A DNA stretch of 6,348 nucleotides from JBLHGU01 sp047615875 (GTDB taxonomy: Bacteria > Pseudomonadota > Gammaproteobacteria > Arenicellales > CAJQKF01), in the NCBI GenBank assembly GCA_047615875.1, contig JBLHGU010000274.1, forward strand, positions 1 through 6,348, read 5' to 3'. Both the position numbers and the translations under genes were made by a program. This document shows, one piece after another, positions 1 through 6,348 of this stretch; within the stretch, counting starts at the first letter, position 1; each line of letters opens with the position of its first letter. The notes beneath the pieces were generated by a model that was given only the letters and a program-made list of their open reading frames with translations, was not told where the DNA came from and made no database searches.

Positions 1-25
1 GATAAGATTTTACCGATGTATCCAT
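1..25 (-). CDS. Start of a further operon gene (eight codons visible)
   Basis: An ATG at 25-23 opens a frame reading MDTSVKSY before the left edge. It is preceded by TGAGGAA at 38-32, whose AGGA lies 7 bases upstream, a better ribosome binding site than those of the transporter or the FAD subunit. It follows the transporter stop by 38 bp on the same strand, with no terminator between, so it is probably the next gene of the operon. Eight residues are too few for any functional call. The alternative is a chance ATG and Shine-Dalgarno match in a trailing region. Confidence 0.6.
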
Positions 26-31
26 TGTTGG

Positions 32-38
32 TTCCTCA
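32..38 (-). promoter_or_regulatory. Ribosome binding site of the gene entering at the left edge
   Basis: TGAGGAA on the minus strand, with AGGA (36-33) seven bases before the ATG at 25. It is the main evidence that a sixth gene begins here. The rest of the 38-bp gap is AT-rich, with a short A/T-only inverted match (AAATT-CTT-AATTT) that is too weak for a terminator. Confidence 0.6.
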
Positions 39-63
39 CTTGTTAAATTAAGAATTTCAGTTT

Positions 64-1305
64 TTAGCGTAATTCGCTTTCCATCAAAGTTACAGGCGTC
101 GTTGCACCTGCAGGAGATTTTTTGGCGGAGCGCCAGGCTATTGGTACAAAGATCAGCAACGCCAGCACTGAGAACAAAGCATGGCTCCAACTGATTGCAC
201 TGTAATTATCACTACCGACCAGTAATCCCATAATTATTGGCCCGCCACCCAGGCCAATAGTTTGAAAGGCGGGAGTGAGTACATTAAGCTTGCCAGTGCT
301 ATCAATGTCGGCAATGAATGCGAAGAAGTAGACACTGCCGAACGCCCAAATAGTGCTATAAACAATCACATATAGGGTAAATTGCTGGCTATTAAACGTA
401 CCGCAATACAAATACACCACCAGCACCATAACGGCTGTTGAGACGATCGCAGGCAGATTGCGACCATATCGACAACCCAGCCATCCGGCAAGCAGTGGCC
501 CAATTACACCGATAAAATTGGCTAGAGAGAATCCCAAAGCAATCTGTTCGGTGGTAAGCCCTTGCAAGTCAGCCATGCGTTCTGCAAAGGCCCAAAAACC
601 ACCTGGGCCGATAAACCATATTGCCAGAGATATCAATCCCAGAAGTGGGATCCAGTTAACACCACGAGAGCTATCAACCGCGGCATTCTGATTTTTCGCA
701 GACGGTTTCTTTATTGAACGTCGTGGTATCCAAATAATCAGTGTAGCCATCAAAAGCGTGAATGCCAACAAAGCTAAAACGATGCCATTGCGTCCGAACA
801 TGGCTGACAACGCTGGTGAAAAATAGATAACAACTGATGTCGCCACAATGGAAACAGCCATGGCCACGCCAAAACCTTTAGCAGGATCACGAGTTTCTCC
901 TAGTACCGCAAAACTGATCGAGTACAGAACCCCTTCCCCCAGAAGCCCAGTAAAAATCCGGGCCGCCACGATCAGAGGAAAACTATTTAGCAACATGGTT
1001 GCTACATGACCAATACAGGCAACTACCACACCGAAAACAGCAACCTTGCGCCAGTCAAACCGTCGTATCCAGAATGGTCCAAGCAGCGATGTGATAGCAA
1101 TTGCGTAATATTCACTACCAGATAGAATCCCCGCCTGACTCGGCGTTAACGCAAGGAATTCCATCATTGTTCCCACATAAAAAGGAACCAAAAAATAAAT
1201 CGCAGATCCGGATAGCGTCAACAATGCACCAGCTGCAATAATTTTCCATTCATCAGGTCGCGTGTGGTCTACTACGCCTATCTCGGGATTTTTCTTGTCA
1301 GTCAT
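64..1305 (-). CDS. Major facilitator superfamily transporter, 12 predicted helices
   Basis: An inner-membrane secondary transporter of 413 residues. I count twelve hydrophobic segments at about 21-41, 57-77, 87-105, 109-130, 145-166, 175-194, 217-238, 254-275, 284-303, 308-332, 341-363 and 373-392, with the long basic central loop (195-216) expected between the two six-helix halves. Helix 4 carries a motif B-like RIFTGLLGEG (116-125). Loop 8-9 has GWLGCRYGRNLPAIVS (274-289), resembling motif A, whereas the motif A position in loop 2-3 (GPFWIRRFDWRK, 76-87) is degenerate. Acidic residues E65 in helix 2 and E124 in helix 4 could take part in proton coupling; that is inference. It starts 38 bp after the large subunit gene, with only a weak, distant AGG as ribosome binding site. 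Its place in the operon suggests it moves the substrate or product of the Mo enzyme and amidohydrolase. The direction and cargo are not determinable from sequence alone. Confidence 0.88.
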   Translation of the reverse strand: MTDKKNPEIGVVDHTRPDEWKIIAAGALLTLSGSAIYFLVPFYVGTMMEFLALTPSQAGILSGSEYYAIAITSLLGPFWIRRFDWRKVAVFGVVVACIGHVATMLLNSFPLIVAARIFTGLLGEGVLYSISFAVLGETRDPAKGFGVAMAVSIVATSVVIYFSPALSAMFGRNGIVLALLAFTLLMATLIIWIPRRSIKKPSAKNQNAAVDSSRGVNWIPLLGLISLAIWFIGPGGFWAFAERMADLQGLTTEQIALGFSLANFIGVIGPLLAGWLGCRYGRNLPAIVSTAVMVLVVYLYCGTFNSQQFTLYVIVYSTIWAFGSVYFFAFIADIDSTGKLNVLTPAFQTIGLGGGPIIMGLLVGSDNYSAISWSHALFSVLALLIFVPIAWRSAKKSPAGATTPVTLMESELR

Positions 1306-1343
1306 TGTCGTCTACGCCTATTTATTGATCGAAGTTATGAACG

Positions 1344-3632
1344 CTATACACTTTTTTTCTTTTTATCTAATGCTTCCATTAGTCGCTCCGCTGTCACTGG
1401 AATTGTATTGATTGATACTCCCACGGCATCACGCACTGCATTGGCAATCGCCGGCGCCGTAGGCACCACAGGTCCCTCCGATACCGCCCGTCCACCGTAA
1501 GGTCCGTAGTCCGATTGGGTATCCAGAAATTTGGTAATAATCTCCGGAACATCTTTAACCGTAGGTATCAGATAAGACTCTAACGAATTATTTTTGCTAC
1601 GCCCCTGGTCAACAATTATCTCTTCCATTACCGCATAACCAAATCCCATGGCGGTGCCGCCTTCGGATTGACCGCGCGCACCATCAGGATTTAGTATGCG
1701 GCCAGCGTCCTGCACCAACGTCAGCTTCTCCACAGTCAATTCGCCAGTTTCAATATCTACCAATACCTGAGCAATTTTGGTCGCATAGGTATAAAACGCG
1801 CAGGGGTTATCAAAAACGGTCTCATCAAAGATGCCTTCAGGATATTCCGCTGAAAAATAACCTGTATGCGACAGCAAGTATCTCTTCGCCCTCGCACCTT
1901 TGACCAAATCAGTCATTTGGTACTCAGTCAATTGATCATCTTTAAAAAGCTGACCATTTTTAAGAGCTAATTCCTGCTCATTGGCGCCCGTCAGATCCAC
2001 AGCGATCTTCATCAATGACTCTATTAATGGCTTTGCTGTGCGCAACACAGCATGGCCACATATATGAGTAACCCGTGCCGCACAGGCCGAGCCGGCCTCT
2101 AGTGTTTTATCAGTATCAGGCCGAATCACATGCACGTCATCTAGCGATACACCCAGTGTTTCGGCTGCTATTTGCGCCAACACCGTGTGTGATCCCTGAC
2201 CGTAATCCACAACGCCACATCGCAATGTTACCGACCCATCGATGTGCATTTCCAAACCCATATATGCATCATCGACAACTTTAGGTCCAAGTAAATAACC
2301 TTGCATAATAGACGCTATGCCCCAGCCTCGACGAAGATGAGGGGCTGGTTCTCGACTTAACTCATGACGTTTATCATAGCCCGATAATGCTATCGCTTCC
2401 TTCATGGTATTTCGCATACCACTAGCATCTAACGCCGTAACACCTGTCGCCTTCTTTTGACCCGTTTGAATACCGTTTAACAAACGTAATTCCACCGGAT
2501 CCATATTCAGCTGACTGGCCAGCTCGTCCATTTGCCGTTCAGATGCAAACTGCGCCTGAGGCATACCAAACCCGCGAAAAGCACCGCCTGCTGGATTATT
2601 GGTGATCACGGCATAAGCGTCGACACGCGAATTCGGTACAAAATAAGGACCACTAGCATGAATAATAAATACTTCCATTACCTGACTGGTCATATTTGCA
2701 TAGGGACCACCGTCGGCATAACCCTCTACTTTAATTGCCGTTAGCTTGCCGTCTTTAGTAGCACCCAACTTGTGTTTAACGGTAATGGGATGACGCTTAA
2801 CATGTGCCCGGATCGACTCTTCGCGTGACCGAATCAAACGTACCGGTTTCCCTGTTGCCTGAGTCAGCAATGCAGCATGAATCTGCACATGGGTTTCATC
2901 TTTACCACCAAAGGCACCGCCCACATAGGGTACGACAACACGCACCTGACTCTCGGCAACACCTAGGGAACGTGCCACTTGACGGCGATCCCGATGAGGA
3001 GCCTGGCAGCCCGCATAAACCATCATAATGCCATTTTCATCGTACATGGAGACGGCACCTTCAGGCTCAAGATAGGCGTGCTCCATCAATTGTGTCTGGT
3101 AGGTATTTTCGATGATGATATCGGCTTCTGCGAAGCCAGCTTCAACATCCCCCTGCTGAGAGGAATTATGTGAAAGGGTGTTGCTGCGCTCTGGCCATAC
3201 TTGCTTAGCGTTGGGCTCTACCGCCGCAAAAACGTCATACAAACCCTCTAGTTGTTCGTATTCTACTTCAATGGCATCCAATGCAGCTTGGGCTGTCGCT
3301 TCATCTTTGGCAGCCACCGCAGCCACCGCATCCCCTTGATAACGGGCGCAACCGCCCACTTCAATCATTAACGGTTGGTCAGTAGCATACAAGTCATAAC
3401 TGTTTTCACCGGGGACATCTTCACCCGTCAGCACAGCTATGACACCAGGAATTTCCAGGGCCTTACTGGTATCTATCCTCAATACTCGGGCACAGGGGTG
3501 CTGCGTATAAAGCAGGCGACCGACCAGCATATCGGCAGAATAAAAGTCAGTTGTATATTTGGCGTGACCGGTAATAATTTCGCGGTGACCTTTCGCCGGC
3601 GTTCTTTTCCCTATTACAGTAAAATCGCTCAT
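1344..3632 (-). CDS. Molybdenum hydroxylase, molybdopterin-binding large subunit (XdhA/CoxL-like)
   Basis: The catalytic subunit, binding the molybdopterin cytosine dinucleotide or molybdopterin cofactor; it would hydroxylate a carbon of an N-heterocycle or an aldehyde using water. It is 762 residues from the ATG at 3632. The upstream GTG (3635) adds one Met but lies only 3 bases from AGGAG, so ATG (6 bases) is preferred. Numbering below counts from the GTG. The N-terminal domain (about 17-125) has the usual VGRLLYTQHPCARV. Mo-cofactor motifs follow: GGAFGGK (239-245), GGAFRGFGMPQ (350-360), DYGQGSHTVLAQIAAETLG (477-495) and GQSEGG (655-660). The catalytic base is E720 in AVSEGP. The AFRGFG loop, with R354 at the bovine Arg880 position, is xanthine dehydrogenase-like and not the cysteine-bearing loop of form I CO dehydrogenase. 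D246 replaces the Glu that follows GGxFGGK in xanthine dehydrogenases. The C-terminus ends in a lysine run over an A-rich tract. Substrate unknown; purine or a related ring is plausible. Confidence 0.95.
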   Translation of the reverse strand: MSDFTVIGKRTPAKGHREIITGHAKYTTDFYSADMLVGRLLYTQHPCARVLRIDTSKALEIPGVIAVLTGEDVPGENSYDLYATDQPLMIEVGGCARYQGDAVAAVAAKDEATAQAALDAIEVEYEQLEGLYDVFAAVEPNAKQVWPERSNTLSHNSSQQGDVEAGFAEADIIIENTYQTQLMEHAYLEPEGAVSMYDENGIMMVYAGCQAPHRDRRQVARSLGVAESQVRVVVPYVGGAFGGKDETHVQIHAALLTQATGKPVRLIRSREESIRAHVKRHPITVKHKLGATKDGKLTAIKVEGYADGGPYANMTSQVMEVFIIHASGPYFVPNSRVDAYAVITNNPAGGAFRGFGMPQAQFASERQMDELASQLNMDPVELRLLNGIQTGQKKATGVTALDASGMRNTMKEAIALSGYDKRHELSREPAPHLRRGWGIASIMQGYLLGPKVVDDAYMGLEMHIDGSVTLRCGVVDYGQGSHTVLAQIAAETLGVSLDDVHVIRPDTDKTLEAGSACAARVTHICGHAVLRTAKPLIESLMKIAVDLTGANEQELALKNGQLFKDDQLTEYQMTDLVKGARAKRYLLSHTGYFSAEYPEGIFDETVFDNPCAFYTYATKIAQVLVDIETGELTVEKLTLVQDAGRILNPDGARGQSEGGTAMGFGYAVMEEIIVDQGRSKNNSLESYLIPTVKDVPEIITKFLDTQSDYGPYGGRAVSEGPVVPTAPAIANAVRDAVGVSINTIPVTAERLMEALDKKKKSV

Positions 3633-3638
3633 CACACT

Positions 3639-3643
3639 CTCCT
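3639..3643 (-). promoter_or_regulatory. Ribosome binding site of the Mo large subunit, overlapping the small subunit stop
   Basis: AGGAG on the minus strand overlaps the TAG stop (3644-3642) of the small subunit gene, so ribosomes ending there sit directly on the next start. It lies 6 bases from the ATG at 3632 but only 3 from the in-frame GTG at 3635, which decides for the ATG. Confidence 0.8.
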
Positions 3644-4130
3644 AACCCTGCTCTGATTTGTGCAGCTCGGCAGCAGCAATCTCTACCGCATCAATAATCG
3701 CTCTATAGTTAGTGCATCGACATAGATTACCGCTAATCGCCTCAGTAATTTCTTCCCGACTAGGCTGAGAGTTGTGATTCAATAAATCGTAGCAGGACAT
3801 CAACATGCCGGAAGTACAGTAACCACATTGAAATCCCCACTCTTTAGCAAAATGCTCTTGCAAGGGGTGCAACTGCCCGTTTTGCTCCAAGCCTTCAAGA
3901 GTAACGACTTGAGAGCCTTGTGCCTGACCGGCCAAAACTAGACAGGAATTCACTGATTTACCGTCCATAACAACAACGCAGCTACCGCAATCACCCTGGC
4001 CACAACCTTCTTTAGCAGAAGTAAGCCCCATATCTTCACGCAGTACCCTTAATAAGGTTTTACCAGGTTCAACCTCGACCACAGCTGATTGAGTATTTAC
4101 AGTCAGACTTATTGTTTGTTTAGCCATCAT
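3642..4130 (-). CDS. Molybdenum hydroxylase, two-[2Fe-2S] small subunit (XdhC/CoxS-like)
   Basis: The iron-sulfur subunit that relays electrons from the molybdenum centre to FAD. At 162 residues it has the standard length. All eight cluster ligands are present. The N-terminal plant-ferredoxin-like domain has C43, C48, C51 and C63 (GCGQGDCGSC then NSC). The C-terminal helical domain has C102 and C105 in FQCGYC, and C137 and C139 in GNLCRCTNY. These motifs are diagnostic of the xanthine dehydrogenase/CO dehydrogenase small subunit. There is no Tat signal, so the enzyme is cytoplasmic. It begins with two consecutive ATG codons (4130 and 4127). AGGA at 4139-4136 stands 5 bases from the first and 8 from the second, so either may be used, changing the product by one Met. 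The gene sits between the FAD and Mo subunit genes, giving the medium-small-large order known from cox-type operons. The call is very secure at family level. Confidence 0.96.
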   Translation of the reverse strand: MMAKQTISLTVNTQSAVVEVEPGKTLLRVLREDMGLTSAKEGCGQGDCGSCVVVMDGKSVNSCLVLAGQAQGSQVVTLEGLEQNGQLHPLQEHFAKEWGFQCGYCTSGMLMSCYDLLNHNSQPSREEITEAISGNLCRCTNYRAIIDAVEIAAAELHKSEQG

Positions 4131-4999
4131 TAATGTCCTTTCCCCAGCAATTCCCCTGCCGCTTCCGTCAGTGCTCGCCTGACCAACACAGCTACAATAT
4201 TTGAACGATAATCTGCACTGGCACGCAAGTCAGAAATCGGGGTTGATTCCTCCTCTGCGCACTGCGCTGCAGCCAAAATTGTCTGCTCACCAATTAATTT
4301 GCCTTGCAACTGAGCTTCTGCAGTTTTAGCCAAAAATACCGTTGGACCCACACAGCCCAGCGCAATCCGCGCATTTTCCACAACACCTGAAGCGGACAGG
4401 CTAATTCTTACAGCAACATTAAGGACTGCGATATAAAGAGAACGGCGATTGCCGTGTTTGATAAAATGAGCAGTTGTTGATGCACTAGGGATAGGCAATT
4501 GAACTGCCTCTAGTATTTCGCCAGCAGCCAATTTAGTTTGTCTATAGCCAGTATAAAATTGACTTAATGGCAGTGTGCGCGAGCCATTCTTACCAGCAAT
4601 TACAACTTCTGCATCATAGGCCAGTAACGGCGGAATGGTATCTGCCGCAGGAGAGGCATTCATCAAGTTACCCCCCAAGGTGCTCCGATTCCGTATAGAT
4701 GGACCACCTACTAATTGAGAAGCCTGCACCAATATTGGAAAATACTCTTGCAGCGAGTCAGAATTACCGATTTGAGCATGACTAACACCACTGCCAATCG
4801 TTACCGTCTCATGATCCACCAAAATGGAATCGAAGGGCAGGCGGCCAACATCGACGATAAGCTCGGGCTCAATCATTCGATGCCTCATTTGCACTAATAA
4901 ATCAGTCCCACCCGCAATTATTTTCGCATTGGGATGACGCTCCAAAACATCTAATGCTTCGCCAATATTTTTCGGTGCAATATATTCATTACCATACAT
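4130..4999 (-). CDS. Molybdenum hydroxylase, FAD-binding medium subunit (XdhB/CoxM-like)
   Basis: The flavoprotein subunit of a three-subunit xanthine dehydrogenase-family enzyme. It takes electrons from the [2Fe-2S] subunit and passes them to an acceptor, NAD+ or another carrier. The 289 residues match the usual 280-300. The two FAD-binding signatures are clear: AGGTDLL at 29-35 and TLGGNLMNASPAAD at 107-120. The C-terminal domain carries the family-typical IALGCVGPT (212-220) before the final helical part. There is no cysteine-rich insertion of the kind that gives 4-hydroxybenzoyl-CoA reductase its extra [4Fe-4S] cluster. No signal peptide is present, which fits a cytoplasmic complex. The ATG at 4999 is the only sensible start; its ribosome binding site is poor, with just GAG six bases upstream, so translation may be coupled to the amidohydrolase gene ending 15 bp earlier. 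Its stop TAA shares one base with the ATG of the next gene. The family is certain; the electron acceptor cannot be told. Confidence 0.95.
   Translation of the reverse strand: MYGNEYIAPKNIGEALDVLERHPNAKIIAGGTDLLVQMRHRMIEPELIVDVGRLPFDSILVDHETVTIGSGVSHAQIGNSDSLQEYFPILVQASQLVGGPSIRNRSTLGGNLMNASPAADTIPPLLAYDAEVVIAGKNGSRTLPLSQFYTGYRQTKLAAGEILEAVQLPIPSASTTAHFIKHGNRRSLYIAVLNVAVRISLSASGVVENARIALGCVGPTVFLAKTAEAQLQGKLIGEQTILAAAQCAEEESTPISDLRASADYRSNIVAVLVRRALTEAAGELLGKGH
4136..4141 (-). promoter_or_regulatory. Ribosome binding site of the [2Fe-2S] subunit, inside the FAD subunit gene
   Basis: AAAGGA lies within the last codons of the FAD subunit gene. It is followed by CATTA and then the double ATG. 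The FAD subunit TAA and the first ATG share one base (TAATG), a typical arrangement for coupled translation, expected to keep the two subunits in equal amounts. Confidence 0.7.
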
Positions 5000-5014
5000 A
5001 AAAAACTCGCTTCA

Positions 5015-6348
5015 TCAGGTTTTGCTGTGGCCCCATAACTTTTTGTTGGGGACCAGTAGTGAATGTAAATTATTGTAGTCAATAGTTTCTTCTGCAACCC
5101 GTTGCACACGCGCAAGAATTTCTGGCTCATCCACACTATTGACCTTGCCGTCCTCTACCAAAATGTCGCCATCTACAACGACCATCTGAACATCATTGCC
5201 GTTGGCAAAGTTGGCGATCTGGTGCACTGGCATCAACATCGGAGTCAAATGAGGTTTTTGTGTGTCAATTAAAATCAGATCAGCTTTTTTACCCACTTCC
5301 AGCGATCCTAACTCTTCATCTACACCAAGCGCTTTAGCGGCATCAATCGTTATCATTTCCAACGCTTTGCCTGGTGGCAAATAGCTAGGATCCCTAAAAT
5401 GGTGCCTATGGTAACGCATGGAATAAAAGATGTGCCGGAACAGATCACAGCTTCGATCCGGACCCAGGCCATCCGAAGCAATGACCACATTTACGCCTGC
5501 ATCCAGTAGTTCTGGCACAGGGCAGCGACCAGTAACCGATGCGATAGCACTGGGGTTATGTATGATATGAGTATCTGTTTCAGCGCAGGCAGCGATATCT
5601 GCCTCAGTCAAATCAGTACAGTGAGAAAACAGTGTTTTCGGGCCGAGAATACCCAACTCTCTGCGAGCAAAATCAATAGTTCCCGTAGTATGCCCATCCT
5701 GAGTAAACAGCAGATCATGCCGCTCAGCCAATTCATAAAAAAGACGGGTTTCAGCGGCCAGTTCATCATGGCGCTTGCTACCTGGCTCAGCCAGTGATGG
5801 ATGATACGTCTGAGTAGTGATGGCCATCTGGATTTTTCCATTGGCCTGGCCATGCCAGTCGGCAATCAACTTCTCACAGGTTTGATAGTATTCTTCCAGA
5901 CCTACCGAAATTTCTTTATCACCTGACTGCGAACGATGCACATAACGATGAGGAAAAGGCGAACGACGCGGGCCTACCGCCAGAAATTCTCGGCTACCTA
6001 CCGCTTGCACCGCACGGCAATGCTGCTCACCATAAATTGGTGAGTCGACCCGTATCACCATGTCACCCGTCAATACAGCACCGCCACCGCCAAATAGCGT
6101 CATACCACTAGTAACACCAAACTTTAGTCGCTCCAAGGCCATCAGATACGCATCAACCTGCCAGAACTCCTCGGTTGAGCCGCTGGTGTATATAGTTTCG
6201 CAAGCTTCAGGCCAGCCATCACTGGTGTCCGTACCCAATGTACGCAACAACCCATGCCCCGAATGACCATGGCAATCAATCAATCCAGGCATCAGCACCT
6301 TGCCACAGCAATCAACAATGCGTTCAGCATGATACTCTACAAGCAATT
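5015..6348 (-). CDS. Amidohydrolase, ATZ/TRZ / cytosine deaminase-like family (5' end outside window)
   Basis: A cytoplasmic metal-dependent hydrolase with a TIM-barrel fold, probably acting on an amino-substituted ring or cyclic amide. I see 443 residues; numbering is from the TTG at 6346. The barrel opens with PGLIDCHGH, giving metal ligands H26 and H28. H219 lies in DGHTTG, H242 in FSHCTDL, H263 in IIHNPSA and the metal-ligand aspartate D292 in ASDG. The C-terminal part GSLEVGKKADLILID (348-361) is the usual return to the small beta domain. The TTG is almost certainly an internal leucine codon: the family has roughly 50-60 residues before the HxH motif and only 25 are present, and the frame stays open to the edge. 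Oddities are the absent HxxE glutamate (HTTG at 219-222) and a His/Arg-rich stretch RYHRHHFRDP (311-320). It is first in the visible operon, 15 bp before the FAD subunit gene. The family is sure; the substrate is unknown, and guanine or another aminated heterocycle is only a guess. Confidence 0.88.
   Translation of the reverse strand, partial: LLVEYHAERIVDCCGKVLMPGLIDCHGHSGHGLLRTLGTDTSDGWPEACETIYTSGSTEEFWQVDAYLMALERLKFGVTSGMTLFGGGGAVLTGDMVIRVDSPIYGEQHCRAVQAVGSREFLAVGPRRSPFPHRYVHRSQSGDKEISVGLEEYYQTCEKLIADWHGQANGKIQMAITTQTYHPSLAEPGSKRHDELAAETRLFYELAERHDLLFTQDGHTTGTIDFARRELGILGPKTLFSHCTDLTEADIAACAETDTHIIHNPSAIASVTGRCPVPELLDAGVNVVIASDGLGPDRSCDLFRHIFYSMRYHRHHFRDPSYLPPGKALEMITIDAAKALGVDEELGSLEVGKKADLILIDTQKPHLTPMLMPVHQIANFANGNDVQMVVVDGDILVEDGKVNSVDEPEILARVQRVAEETIDYNNLHSLLVPNKKLWGHSKT

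Noticed and set aside
40..63. Possible terminator after the transporter
   Set aside because: Only a five-pair A/T-only stem (AAATT/AATTT) with no T-tract; it is not stable, and a new gene seems to start just beyond.
1267..1321. Direct repeat of CTACGCCTAT (about 1271-1281 and 1312-1321) around the transporter start
   Set aside because: Ten bases, two copies, one inside coding sequence, with no dyad symmetry; most likely chance.
3303..3330. Short tandem repeat GCAGCCACC in the large subunit gene
   Set aside because: It encodes an Ala/Val-rich helix (AVAAVAA) and has just over two copies; explained by the protein sequence.
1344..4999. Aerobic CO dehydrogenase (coxMSL), suggested by the medium-small-large gene order
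   Set aside because: The active-site loop is AFRGFG, not the form I AYRCSFR type with the catalytic Cys. The gene order is common to many members of this family.
1344..4999. 4-Hydroxybenzoyl-CoA reductase
   Set aside because: The FAD subunit lacks the cysteine-bearing insertion for a [4Fe-4S] cluster.
4951..5136. A 61-codon minus-strand frame across the amidohydrolase/FAD subunit junction
   Set aside because: It overlaps two well-supported genes in another frame, has no family features and no good ribosome binding site.
6344..6346. TTG as the start codon of the amidohydrolase
   Set aside because: The frame is open to the edge and only 25 residues precede the HxH motif, against about 50-60 in the family, so the gene starts outside the window and this TTG is an internal Leu codon.
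5015..6348. Naming the amidohydrolase guanine deaminase
   Set aside because: It sits beside a xanthine dehydrogenase-like enzyme, but it lacks the HxxE glutamate and I do not see guanine deaminase-specific motifs.

Overview
The whole window is one tightly packed, minus-strand gene cluster from a bacterium. Base composition is moderate and near-balanced. The gene style would fit a proteobacterium, possibly a gammaproteobacterium, but nothing in the window (no rRNA, no lineage-specific marker) fixes the taxon, so this is a weak inference.

In the direction of transcription (right to left) the order is: (1) the 3' part of a metal-dependent amidohydrolase of the ATZ/TRZ / cytosine deaminase-like group, whose start lies outside the window (5015-6348); (2) the FAD-binding medium subunit (4130-4999), (3) the two-[2Fe-2S] small subunit (3642-4130) and (4) the molybdopterin large subunit (1344-3632) of a three-subunit xanthine dehydrogenase-family molybdenum hydroxylase; (5) a 12-helix major facilitator superfamily transporter (64-1305); and (6) the first eight codons of another gene (1-25), with a good ribosome binding site, running off the left edge. 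Gaps between genes are 15 bp, a 1-bp overlap (or 2-bp gap), 9 bp, 38 bp and 38 bp. I see no internal terminator or promoter, so one polycistronic message is likely; its promoter would lie beyond the right edge.

The simplest reading is a catabolic operon. The transporter would bring in, or export, a small molecule; the cytoplasmic Mo/Fe-S/FAD enzyme would hydroxylate a carbon next to a ring nitrogen (or an aldehyde); and the amidohydrolase would hydrolyse an amino, amide or ring C-N bond. A purine or other N-heterocycle is a reasonable substrate class, but the exact compound cannot be read from the sequence. Two features argue against simply copying the names 'guanine deaminase' and 'xanthine dehydrogenase'. 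The amidohydrolase lacks the HxxE glutamate of this deaminase group (it has H-T-T-G). The large subunit has the xanthine dehydrogenase-type AFRGFG loop, but Asp in place of the purine-contacting Glu after GGxFGGK.

No mobile elements, tRNA or rRNA genes, CRISPR arrays or substantial repeats were seen, and no gene-free stretch exceeds 40 bp.
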